Assembly: GCA_964521105.1 (NCBI GenBank)
Contig: CAZFPO010000017.1
Location: forward strand, 1-41,006
Direction: 5' to 3'
DNA: 41,006 nucleotides
DNA from: JAQUGA01 sp964521105
Lineage (GTDB): Bacteria > Bacteroidota > Bacteroidia > Bacteroidales > WCHB1-69
Positions 1 to 6,451 of this stretch are shown in pieces (position 1 is the stretch's first letter; every line of letters begins with the position of its first letter). The notes beneath the pieces are model-generated. The model was given only the letters and a program-made list of their open reading frames with translations. It made no database searches and had not been told where the DNA came from. Made by a program: the position numbers and the translations under genes.

Positions 1-100
1 TTATTATTCAATGGTATAAGTTTTTAAATTGATTGAATCAAAAATTGAACTCATTCATAATTTTCAAGTTGGTTGCTGTATGGGAATTCAAATTCATGCC

Positions 101-605
101 GCAGGTTTTTTCTCATTGCCACTGCACGAGTTTAGAAGTTTTTGTATTTTTAGATTTTAAAGGTATCAGTCCGTCAGCTGGCTGATAATCTGTTTGATTA
201 CTCTCTATTGCGGTGCTGAACAATGTGTTAATTTTAAATTATTTCACGCCCTAAAGCCGGGCAGACTCATACTTTTTTTCATTGCCAAAAAAAGTATGCA
301 AAAAAAGCTAGGCAAAACTAATGCTTCCACCCTCCCTGATAAAACAAAAGAAATTCAGAAAAAGTAGTCAAATCAAAAAACACTTACTCTATTGCCTTTT
401 TAAGGTTTTTTGTTTGAAACGCAAGCGCCTTTTCCGAATTTCTAATTGTTTTATCAATCACGCCACCGTCCGACCGCACGTTTTGCCATTGCCACCGCAC
501 AAGTTTAGAAGTTTTAGTATTTTTAGTTTTTAAAGGTATCAGTCCGTCAGCTGACGGACTGATAATCTGTTTGATTACGCTATCGCAGTGCTGCGCTATT
601 CAATG
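101..605 (+). repeat. Dispersed repeat, copy A, with an internal direct duplication
   Basis: This gene-free stretch is a non-coding repeat that returns at about 37078-37490 and 40262-40450, always on the plus strand. The core starts near 245 with a GCCGGGC motif. A perfect 12-bp hairpin follows: CATACTTTTTTT at 268-279 pairs with AAAAAAAGTATG at 287-298. The 3' half (about 470-605) is duplicated upstream at about 101-227; both contain TTTAGAAGTTTT and the palindromic GTCCGTCAGCTG region. Open frames inside it do not agree between copies, so I read it as non-coding. Nothing else is visible in 1-691. Confidence 0.8.
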
Positions 606-691
606 TCAAAATAATTGGACTAAATTACTTTCAAATAAAAAAATGATTAGAATAAGCATTGATACAAAAACAACCAATCTATTATTAAGAA

Positions 692-1237
692 TTACTGAAA
701 AACGAAATCGCTAAGTTTTATCGTCTCGATGTACACATTGTTTGGAAAATCATACAAAACATTGGAATCATCCAAAACATAGCAATAAATTCTCAAATAT
801 TTAGCATTTGAAATTTGAGTACTCGAGAATGTTAACCTAATTTTGTACTTTTCACCTTTCGACAAATTAAGAACAATATTTTTGGAATAAGTCGTAATAG
901 TATCACAATTAAATAACCCCCCATGCATACTCCCATCACAACTGATTATTTGAGAAGTATGAAATAAAAAAACATTAAGCGTATCATTAACAACACTGTC
1001 TTTAATCTTATTTAAAGATTGAGAATAAAACACATATACGGAGTCCAACAAAATTTTTTCTCGTTTTTTACCTGTATTGGTTATAATCAAATCAGCACAA
1101 TACATCTGATTGTTACTTTTGCAACAGTAAGTAATCAATTTGATATTAATTTGATTGTTATTTTGCGAATAACCGCTCACACAATTTATTAATAACACGA
1201 AAAATAATAATTTTACAGCTCTTCGATTTTTCAACAT
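692..1237 (-). CDS. Secreted protein of unknown function
   Basis: This 181-residue protein begins with a clear signal peptide: a basic start, a hydrophobic run LLFFVLLINCV and likely cleavage after SGYSQ. It should be released to the periplasm or beyond. The mature part is beta-rich, with a Cys-Cys pair (TYCCKSNNQMYC), and shows no motif I recognise. It lies 30 bp downstream of the GldM-like lipoprotein gene on the same strand, so the two are probably co-transcribed and may act together at the envelope. No T9SS sorting region is present. The function is unknown. Confidence 0.75.
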   Translation of the reverse strand: MLKNRRAVKLLFFVLLINCVSGYSQNNNQINIKLITYCCKSNNQMYCADLIITNTGKKREKILLDSVYVFYSQSLNKIKDSVVNDTLNVFLFHTSQIISCDGSMHGGLFNCDTITTYSKNIVLNLSKGEKYKIRLTFSSTQISNAKYLRIYCYVLDDSNVLYDFPNNVYIETIKLSDFVFQ

Positions 1238-1267
1238 TTTACATTTTTCATATTGCTTGTAGCTTTA

Positions 1268-2146
1268 TTATTCAACAACAAATCCTCTTTCAAAAGGATA
1301 ATATCTATAGCTCCCATCAGGAACCATGTATTTTAGGTATCCAAAATACTTATATGTGCCAATTTCGGATGTTTCTAATTTAATTTCCGAAATATCATTA
1401 ACCGCAATTTTACGATTTATAGGTTTTATTTTCCCATTCACACTCATCTTTTTTATCATTATTTCACTTGCATGTTGAGTTATCGGAACACCCATAATCA
1501 AATTTGCATTATAATTCTCTCCTTTTTTTATAACAGTATCATCAATAATAAGAATTTCAGGCGGACCGTATACAGGTAAATCAATACACCAACTTGAAAA
1601 ATAAATACTACTTGCGTCATTTGACATTAATAATAAATCAAATTTGAGTTTTGCTAAATTCATGAAAAATATTGAGGTATCTTCAACAGAGCTCAAATAT
1701 GAAAAATCTTCATTCCATTTTTTCTTAAATTGAGAAATCCTTTCAGAAAGATCGTATGCAATTGTATCATATTCTATTAGAAATTTCATCAAAGTGTCGC
1801 GGTATGAATAAAATGTACTTCTCATGAAATTAGTTCTTTCTTCTTCATTAAGGTCTTTACTTCTAACCACTTTAATCCGATTTGCATACTTTTTGAAAAA
1901 TTCAAGATTTTCGCCTTCTGCCTTTACTAATTTTGAAAATTTTTTACTAAATACGCTCATTGAATCACTCTTTGGTGAACCTAGTAGTTCCCAATAAGTC
2001 ATTAACTTTTCTCTATATAACAATTCTACCGAAATTTCTAATGAACGCTCAATTTCGCTGTAATTAGTTGTTAATTTCTCACTTCTTTGATTGCATGAGA
2101 AAGCTATCGTAACCAGTAAAACCATGTAAATTATCTGTCTTTTCAT
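1268..2146 (-). CDS. Lipoprotein with a GldM-like domain
   Basis: From the ATG at 2146 the product is 292 residues and starts with a lipoprotein signal (MKRQIIYMVLLVTIAFSC), so it should be lipid-anchored at Cys18. I chose this start because a further 13 in-frame upstream codons would spoil the signal. The middle is helical and charged. The last 110 residues resemble the first periplasmic domain of the gliding/T9SS motor protein GldM: a segment starting VYGPPEILIIDD, then GENYNANLIMGVP, a VNGK turn and a closing GTYKYFGYLKYMVPDGSYRYYPFE. That likeness is my pattern reading. True GldM has an N-terminal transmembrane helix, several such domains and gldKLN neighbours, all absent here. A stand-alone GldM-fold lipoprotein is the best description. 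Confidence 0.65.
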   Translation of the reverse strand: MKRQIIYMVLLVTIAFSCNQRSEKLTTNYSEIERSLEISVELLYREKLMTYWELLGSPKSDSMSVFSKKFSKLVKAEGENLEFFKKYANRIKVVRSKDLNEEERTNFMRSTFYSYRDTLMKFLIEYDTIAYDLSERISQFKKKWNEDFSYLSSVEDTSIFFMNLAKLKFDLLLMSNDASSIYFSSWCIDLPVYGPPEILIIDDTVIKKGENYNANLIMGVPITQHASEIMIKKMSVNGKIKPINRKIAVNDISEIKLETSEIGTYKYFGYLKYMVPDGSYRYYPFERGFVVE

Positions 2147-2231
2147 TTTATAAAAGTATTGAAATCTTGTTAATTTATACTTCAAAATTCATCAAGCAAT
2201 CCTCCAACAAAAAACCGTGAATATTCTTCTC

Positions 2232-2239
2232 CAAATATA
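2232..2239 (-). promoter_or_regulatory. -7 element TATATTTG for the GldM-like lipoprotein unit
   Basis: CAAATATA on the plus strand reads TATATTTG on the minus strand, matching the Bacteroidota TAnnTTTG element. It lies about 85 bp before the ATG at 2146. The -33 element is not clear. Confidence 0.4.
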
Positions 2240-2358
2240 TGAAAATTTACTGATGGCCGATAAAAAAATAGTAAATCAGTGTAAAGTGAAGATTAATTTA
2301 CATTTACAAGTATTTTGAGAAATAGGAGCTTGTTTTTTATATAGATATTTATTTGTGA

Positions 2359-2471
2359 TTTTCAATACTCTTACCCCTAACCCCTGAAGGGGGAGTATTG
2401 AAAACCAATTGATTAAATTAAGATTTTCAATATTTTTCCCTTTAGGGGCAGGGGTGAAAAAATATTGAAAA
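2359..2471. repeat. Pair of GC-cored hairpin repeats in opposite orientation
   Basis: Two palindromic units sit 19 bp apart in the 465-bp gap between genes. Unit 1 (2359-2404) has arms TTTTCAATACTC and GAGTATTGAAAA around a core CCCCTAACCCCTGAAGGGG. Unit 2 (2424-2471) has arms TTTTCAATA and TATTGAAAA around CCCTTTAGGGGCAGGGG, which is close to the reverse complement of the core of unit 1. The cores are strikingly GC-rich for this background. Similar CCCCTAA-type repeats are common between Bacteroidota genes. Terminator, REP-like repeat or MITE remnant are all possible. Confidence 0.75.
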
Positions 2472-2583
2472 TTTATCCGACTATAGTGATAAAAATTATC
2501 AATAAGTGAAAAAATTGATGAAAAAAATAAAAAAACATCATTGTTTATGAGATATAGCTAATTTATTGATTAGCAATCATTCC

Positions 2584-2610
2584 ACCAAAACCAAAATATT
2601 GGGTTTTGGT
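2584..2610 (-). terminator. Possible hairpin terminator after the DUF3781 gene
   Basis: ACCAAAACC at 2584-2592 pairs with GGGTTTTGGT at 2601-2610, two bases past the stop of the minus-strand gene that ends at 2612. A long U tract is lacking, so termination strength is uncertain. Confidence 0.4.
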
Positions 2611-2611
2611 A

Positions 2612-2875
2612 TTAATCTTTTTTAATTTTATTCACGGTTATGAGTCGAAAGGTATTGGAATTTATTGTTAACCGAATGTTATTCTCGGTATTGGTAACGT
2701 AATAATTTTTTCCTGTCTTCGTGTAAAACTTCTCATCCGACATTTTCAAAATTTTATCGATAAACAGTTCTATTTCTTCATTTTGCAAATTGGTTCTTAG
2801 CTTTTTATTCACCCTTGAGTAAACAAGTTCGGTATAACACAAGTTTTTAATAATCATTTGTTTATCGTCTTTCAT
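2612..2875 (-). CDS. DUF3781 family small protein
   Basis: This 87-residue cytosolic protein matches my memory of the DUF3781 family across its length. Typical segments are LCYTELVYSRVNKKL near residue 12, the GKNYYVTN block in the middle and the closing TINSNTFRLITV. The family is a small alpha/beta protein of unknown function. Its ATG overlaps the stop of the upstream gene in an ATGA arrangement, so translation is probably coupled. Both members are thus likely made in fixed proportion. The coupling suggests a shared role with the SAP-domain protein, but no function is known. Confidence 0.7.
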   Translation of the reverse strand: MKDDKQMIIKNLCYTELVYSRVNKKLRTNLQNEEIELFIDKILKMSDEKFYTKTGKNYYVTNTENNIRLTINSNTFRLITVNKIKKD

Positions 2876-3453
2876 GTTAAGTCAGATTTAGCGTATTTAT
2901 TATCGCCAGGTTTCGATTTTTTAATTTTCCAGCAACTGATTGCATTTTGAATTGTTTTATCGGGATTGTCTGTCAAAAAATCACGAATATAGGTATTGTA
3001 CTCAAATTGTGGAGCGATCTCTTTGTGCGATTTGTCTGTTCGTATTTCATTCGAAGTTAAAATCCATTGTTCAATCGCATCGCCTAAGGTTTTTCCTTGC
3101 GATGTTTTCATCCAGTTCATGAACTTCACATTAAACTTAAACTTATCACCTATTTGATTCTTGAAAAATTTCCTAACATTTTCTGTATTTTTATAATTGT
3201 CGGTAATTTCAGTTTCATTGCTCAATTTTTCGGTATTCCAATCAAATCGTGAAGTCAGTTGAACTTTCACGGGAAAAGAATCACGTTCGCCAGTTTTTAG
3301 ATATTTTTCAATTCGAGTTGCTAACTCTATTTTCCCACCACTTTTGTTTAAATGTTCCAAACGACAAAAATCAAGCAACTCCACTTTATACCAATAATAA
3401 TTATTAAAATCGTGTATTGAAATTTCTTTAGTTAAAGTTGGTCTAGTGTTCAT
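2872..3453 (-). CDS. SAP-type DNA-binding / DUF6434 protein
   Basis: The protein has 193 residues. Residues 20-55 (VELLDFCRLEHLNKSGGKIELATRI) look like a SAP-type helix-extended-loop-helix, often a nucleic-acid-binding module. The DUF6434-like part follows (FDWNTEKLSNETEITDNYKNTENVRKFF region), with conserved GKTLGDAIEQW and a closing IQNAISCWKIKK. Proteins of this make-up are known in Firmicutes and Bacteroidota but have no established role. The gene precedes and overlaps the DUF3781 gene by 4 bp (ATGA). No promoter element is obvious upstream. Family naming is from memory of the sequence pattern. Confidence 0.65.
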   Translation of the reverse strand: MNTRPTLTKEISIHDFNNYYWYKVELLDFCRLEHLNKSGGKIELATRIEKYLKTGERDSFPVKVQLTSRFDWNTEKLSNETEITDNYKNTENVRKFFKNQIGDKFKFNVKFMNWMKTSQGKTLGDAIEQWILTSNEIRTDKSHKEIAPQFEYNTYIRDFLTDNPDKTIQNAISCWKIKKSKPGDNKYAKSDLT

Positions 3454-3500
3454 GATTTATTTTTTAGTTGATTATTAGAGAAGAGTTTTCAAACATCTGC

Positions 3501-3540
3501 CTTCAACTCATCGGATAACTTCGAGTCATATAATTAGTTT
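3501..3540. repeat. Decayed palindrome copy 1 (ACTTCGAGT core)
   Basis: The left arm TCAACTCATCGGATAACT is followed by TCG and a short right arm AGTCAT. With the copy at 4471-4511 it implies an ancestral palindrome with arms TCAACTCATCGGATGACT and its complement around a TCG loop. The two copies bracket the RhuM gene. Confidence 0.65.
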
Positions 3541-4393
3541 ATTTAGCTGTTAAAATTTTCATCAGCACATCCGCCCCAATCTCCATTTTCGAGAATCCGA
3601 AAAGTTTTTTTCCCAAATCTTTGAGTGAAGCCCCAATGTGATAAACCTGTTTTTCGTCAATAATCAAAAAACGGTCGTGGGCATTTTTATAAGTTTTGAT
3701 TATTATAGGTGGATATTGCTTATTGTGTTTTTCAAGGTCGGTTTTGAGTGATGAAGTATAATTTGCTGTATAAATTTCGACCGATACACCCTCTTTTCTT
3801 TTGAGAAATAAATTCAGCACCGATTCATCTACATAATTATCAATAAGTAACAATGATTTTTCAGCCGATTTTACCAATTCGGAAGCAAATACCCAAGCAT
3901 CGAAAATCTGACCGTTGAAGTAAATGCCTTCGTTTGGAGGAAGGTTGGTGTTTAATTGTAGCTTTATTTCTCCAATGTCCTTTTTTATGGAGTTCATCTC
4001 GTTTTCAATTCGATCAACACGTTGATTGATGGCGTAACCTTTTAGTAGATAATCTTTTAAAATTTGGGTTGCCCACTTTCGGAACTCTGTTCCTTGCAAT
4101 GATTTCACTCTATAACCAACTGAAATAATTACATCAAGATTGTAGTATTCAATATATCTTTCTACACTTCTTCCTCCTTCATTTTGAACTGTCGCAAAAT
4201 TTGCGACAGTTGACATTTTTTCCAACTCACCTTCTGCAAAAACATTATTAATGTGTTTGCCAATTGTTTTTATATCTCTTCCAAATAAAGTTGATATTTG
4301 TTGTCTATTTAACCAGACGGTTTCATCTTCAAGCCTAACCTCAATATGTTCCGAAAGTTCATTTGGTCTATAAAGCACGATTTCATTCTTCAT
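3539..4393 (-). CDS. RhuM family protein with PLD-like C-terminus
   Basis: From the ATG at 4393 the product is 284 residues. Residues 1-120 form the RhuM (virulence RhuM/Fic-associated) domain: EVRLEDETVWLNRQQISTLF, then GRDIKTIGKHINNVF, the IEYYNLDVIISVGYRVKS block and FRKWATQILKDYLLKGYAIN. A short coiled segment follows. The C-terminal 120 residues look like a phospholipase-D-type fold: LLIDNYVDE, then HDRFLIID, an HxRx4D variant of the usual HxKx4D, and VYHIGASLKDLGKK. RhuM genes are frequent in accessory islands beside restriction or toxin genes; none is present here. The start is supported by CAAAAATA (TATTTTTG on the minus strand) at 4420-4427, which excludes the longer frame to 4474. 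The role is unknown; a DNA- or nucleotide-directed activity is a guess. Confidence 0.75.
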   Translation of the reverse strand: MKNEIVLYRPNELSEHIEVRLEDETVWLNRQQISTLFGRDIKTIGKHINNVFAEGELEKMSTVANFATVQNEGGRSVERYIEYYNLDVIISVGYRVKSLQGTEFRKWATQILKDYLLKGYAINQRVDRIENEMNSIKKDIGEIKLQLNTNLPPNEGIYFNGQIFDAWVFASELVKSAEKSLLLIDNYVDESVLNLFLKRKEGVSVEIYTANYTSSLKTDLEKHNKQYPPIIIKTYKNAHDRFLIIDEKQVYHIGASLKDLGKKLFGFSKMEIGADVLMKILTAK

Positions 4394-4419
4394 TTTTAGA
4401 TTTCTTGTGTATTTATTTA

Positions 4420-4427
4420 CAAAAATA
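4420..4427 (-). promoter_or_regulatory. -7 element TATTTTTG before the RhuM gene
   Basis: It matches TAnnTTTG, 26 bp upstream of the ATG at 4393. It falls inside the longer reading frame and so decides the start. Confidence 0.5.
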
Positions 4428-4470
4428 AAAAAGATATTCATTTGAAGAATTGTTTCTTCATTAGCTTTAG

Positions 4471-4511
4471 TCAACTTAGGGGATGACTTCGAGTCATCTG
4501 ATGATTGTTGA
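4471..4511. repeat. Palindrome copy 2 (GATGACT-TCG-AGTCATC)
   Basis: A perfect 7-bp stem GATGACT (4482-4488) / AGTCATC (4492-4498) with TCG loop lies inside outer arms TCAAC and GTTGA. It is the better preserved partner of the copy at 3501-3540, and both abut the RhuM gene. It could also act as a terminator for the gene ending at 4521. Confidence 0.7.
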
Positions 4512-4520
4512 CAAAGTGAT

Positions 4521-4916
4521 CTATTCGATTTGATTTAGTTTAAATTCAAAATTGATTCTTTCCGATTTGATTAAATCATTATTGTTATACTTTTTTCGAC
4601 CATTTTTATTGGCTATTATCATCCATTTTAAATATCGATCAAGATACCATACTTCCCAATTTAACTTTGTCCAAGTTTCAATTGATATTTCAAAGAAACG
4701 CTCATCAATGCCATGTTCCGACGAAATATCTTCTTGAACTACAATGGTGTTATCCGATTCATTAAATCCTATAATTCTCAAATCATAACAGGCTGCAAAA
4801 TCATCCGAAAAATAAACCGTAGTTCCTTCAGAGATGACTTTAGCAAAACTATACAAGGAATTTTGTTTCTTTATCCAGTCTATAAAAGTTAGCAAATTCA
4901 TTTCTGCGTATTTCAA
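4521..4916 (-). CDS. Hypothetical protein
   Basis: This soluble protein of 131 residues is rich in Trp, Tyr and acidic residues (DWIKKQNSLYSF, WEVWYLDRYLKWMII). It has no signal peptide or membrane segment. A second ATG at codon 6 (4901) could be the real start. I do not recognise a family. It stands alone between the RhuM palindrome and a 300-bp gap, and a minus-strand TATATTTG element at 5032-5039 could drive it. It could be an immunity- or SMI1-like small protein, but no diagnostic motif supports that. Confidence 0.6.
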   Translation of the reverse strand: MKYAEMNLLTFIDWIKKQNSLYSFAKVISEGTTVYFSDDFAACYDLRIIGFNESDNTIVVQEDISSEHGIDERFFEISIETWTKLNWEVWYLDRYLKWMIIANKNGRKKYNNNDLIKSERINFEFKLNQIE

Positions 4917-5031
4917 GTTTTAAATCATTTTTTTTCAAAAACATTTCTGTTTTGGATTTAGAATAAGGTTAAAGAATTTTCTTATTAATACAGATGAATT
5001 TGGTTTACAGTTTTATTCTTTATTATTCCAC

Positions 5032-5039
5032 CAAATATA
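5032..5039 (-). promoter_or_regulatory. -7 element TATATTTG upstream of the 131-residue gene
   Basis: CAAATATA on the plus strand, about 115 bp before the ATG at 4916. The long leader makes the assignment tentative. Confidence 0.35.
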
Positions 5040-5183
5040 TTAAAATTATTAATAAGTGAATAAACTCGATGAAAATTAAAAAAAGACACTTTATTTTAAA
5101 CTAAAAAAAGAACAATTACAAAAACTCAATGGCATAAACCTGAAAAATCCTAATAATCATTTGGGTAAATTTAGTTCAAGTAA

Positions 5184-5208
5184 ACGAATCACCATAAGGA
5201 TTTAAGGT
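5184..5208. repeat. Truncated end of the foldback element
   Basis: ACGAATCACCATAAGGATTTAAGGT matches the right end of the 6174-6360 foldback element in the same orientation, with three or four mismatches. The rest of the element is missing. It lies 10 bp past the stop codon of the KilA-N gene. Confidence 0.65.
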
Positions 5209-5218
5209 ATTACATTAG

Positions 5219-6037
5219 CTATTCTCTGTTTAGCGTTTTTAAAGTCTTATTTACCAATGATTTCATTTGAATGATTGCAACTTTATTAAGCTCTGTAAGT
5301 CTTTCGGCTTGAGTCAAACCTTTATGTATCATCACAGCATTAATACTTTCCATATTTGATAATACAACGAGTTGTTCGATGTTTGCATAGTCTCTCATAT
5401 TTCCTGTCTTATCAGGGTTTTCGTTTTTCCATTGCTGGGCAGTTCTGCTAAACAAAGCCATATTAAGCAAATCGGCTTCGCTTGCATAAACCATATTTAT
5501 TTGTTGCTGTGATAATTGCGATGGGATTAAATTCTCTTTAATCGCATCGGTATGAATTTGATAGTTAATTTTTGCCAGTGTACGTTGCAAGTTCCATTCT
5601 AAGTTCAAACGATCGTATTCATCGGTTTTAAGTCGCTGATACTCTTTTATTAGTAATAATTGAAATCGAGGACTTATCCACATGCCAAAATGGAATGCAA
5701 TATCTTTGTGAGCATAAGTACCACCGTACCTTCCAGCTTTAGCCGAAAGTCCAATAGCCCTTGTAGCTTCTATCCAATTTTTTACTGATAAAACGAAATT
5801 ATTGCTACCTGCAGAATTTTTAATTGTACCGAATTCGGTATAATTAAAATCAGGATTATACAATGCTTCCCATTCTCCAATATATTCGATGGTGCTTTTT
5901 AAACTTAGCCATTTTATAATAATTGCCTCCTGCATTTGACTCTTCGCCATGTCGGTAAGCGAAATATAATCATCTTGTTTCACAGAAATTATTGAAATTT
6001 CTTGTCCCTCAATTTCTATCTTTTTATTTTTCGCCAT
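5219..6037 (-). CDS. KilA-N domain protein
   Basis: This 272-residue cytosolic protein is built around a KilA-N domain: YISLTDMAKSQ near residue 25, then WLSLKSTIEYIGEWEALYN, WIEATRAIGLSAKAGRYGGTYAHKDIAFHFGMWISPRFQLLL and a helical tail (RLNLEWNLQRTLAKINYQIHTDAIKENL). KilA-N is a DNA-binding module of phage and large DNA virus antirepressor-type proteins. In cells it occurs in prophages and genomic islands. A -7 element TATTTTTG lies at 6076-6083. The gene sits between two copies of one repeat (5184-5208 and 6174-6360), which fits insertion as a unit. No phage structural gene is nearby. Confidence 0.85.
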   Translation of the reverse strand: MAKNKKIEIEGQEISIISVKQDDYISLTDMAKSQMQEAIIIKWLSLKSTIEYIGEWEALYNPDFNYTEFGTIKNSAGSNNFVLSVKNWIEATRAIGLSAKAGRYGGTYAHKDIAFHFGMWISPRFQLLLIKEYQRLKTDEYDRLNLEWNLQRTLAKINYQIHTDAIKENLIPSQLSQQQINMVYASEADLLNMALFSRTAQQWKNENPDKTGNMRDYANIEQLVVLSNMESINAVMIHKGLTQAERLTELNKVAIIQMKSLVNKTLKTLNRE

Positions 6038-6075
6038 AATGATTTTATTCTCTAAAGTGGATTGTTTGTTATATG

Positions 6076-6083
6076 CAAAAATA
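6076..6083 (-). promoter_or_regulatory. -7 element TATTTTTG before the KilA-N gene
   Basis: CAAAAATA on the plus strand, 38 bp before the start at 6037. Confidence 0.45.
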
Positions 6084-6173
6084 ACAAAATATTTTAATAG
6101 GCTAATATTTTCATAATTTTTCTAAATAACCTTAAATAGGCTTATTTTGTCGCCAGTTTCGACTCGAAGTATT

Positions 6174-6360
6174 AATTAAACCTTAAATCCGCAAGGAAAT
6201 TCTATTACAAAGCCAAACTGCCCTTCATTTCAGGCAATGCTCTAAAAAACCGTTTCACCGTATCTACGGATACGCCTGCAATGCATTTTTATGCGCTAAA
6301 CCTGACCTGAACCGCATTTTGACTTTTCATAACGAATCACCCTGCGGATTTAAGGTTAAA
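6174..6360. repeat. Foldback (MITE-like) element, about 185 bp
   Basis: The whole segment is one imperfect palindrome centred at 6266/6267. The central stem is CGTATC (6259-6264) / GATACG (6269-6274). The outer arms are AACCTTAAATCCGC (6179-6192) and GCGGATTTAAGGTT (6344-6357). Between them, the segment around 6210-6240 also pairs with 6288-6325 (AAAGCCAAACTGCCCTTCA against the complement of TGAACCGCATTTTGACTTT). No reading frame is present. A folded RNA, a transposon-mobilised MITE or a recombination site are all possible. A shortened copy lies at 5184-5208. Confidence 0.75.
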
Positions 6361-6426
6361 AATCTTCGTCTAACTGATTAAAACTAAACCTATTCATGAC
6401 TTTTTAAGCAGACACAAATTAATTTG

Positions 6427-6434
6427 TACTTTTG
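6427..6434 (+). promoter_or_regulatory. -7 element TACTTTTG of malQ
   Basis: It matches TAnnTTTG and overlaps the upstream in-frame GTG at 6434. The true start must therefore be the ATG at 6452. Confidence 0.6.
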
Positions 6435-6451
6435 TGAAAAATAACAAAAGC

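Larger units (their letters stand above)
4917..5218. other. Gene-free stretch with a shared AT-rich segment and a foldback end
   Basis: The segment 5042-5100 (AAAATTATTAATAAGTGAA...) resembles 2488-2550 over about 60 bp. A -7 element lies at 5032-5039. The end of the foldback repeat, ACGAATCACC...GGATTTAAGGT, lies at 5184-5208. No gene is visible. Confidence 0.5.

Noticed and set aside
321..533. 70-residue plus-strand reading frame in repeat copy A
   Set aside because: It lies wholly inside a dispersed repeat, and the matching copy at 37159-37400 is not in the same continuous frame. It has no promoter or family.
692..6360. Integron cassette array
   Set aside because: Genes on one strand with palindromes between them suggested attC sites. 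The repeats differ between genes, lack the RYYYAAC/GTTRRRY ends, and no integrase is present.
6434..6451. GTG start for malQ
   Set aside because: The codon lies in the TACTTTTG promoter element, and the conserved enzyme begins after the ATG at 6452.
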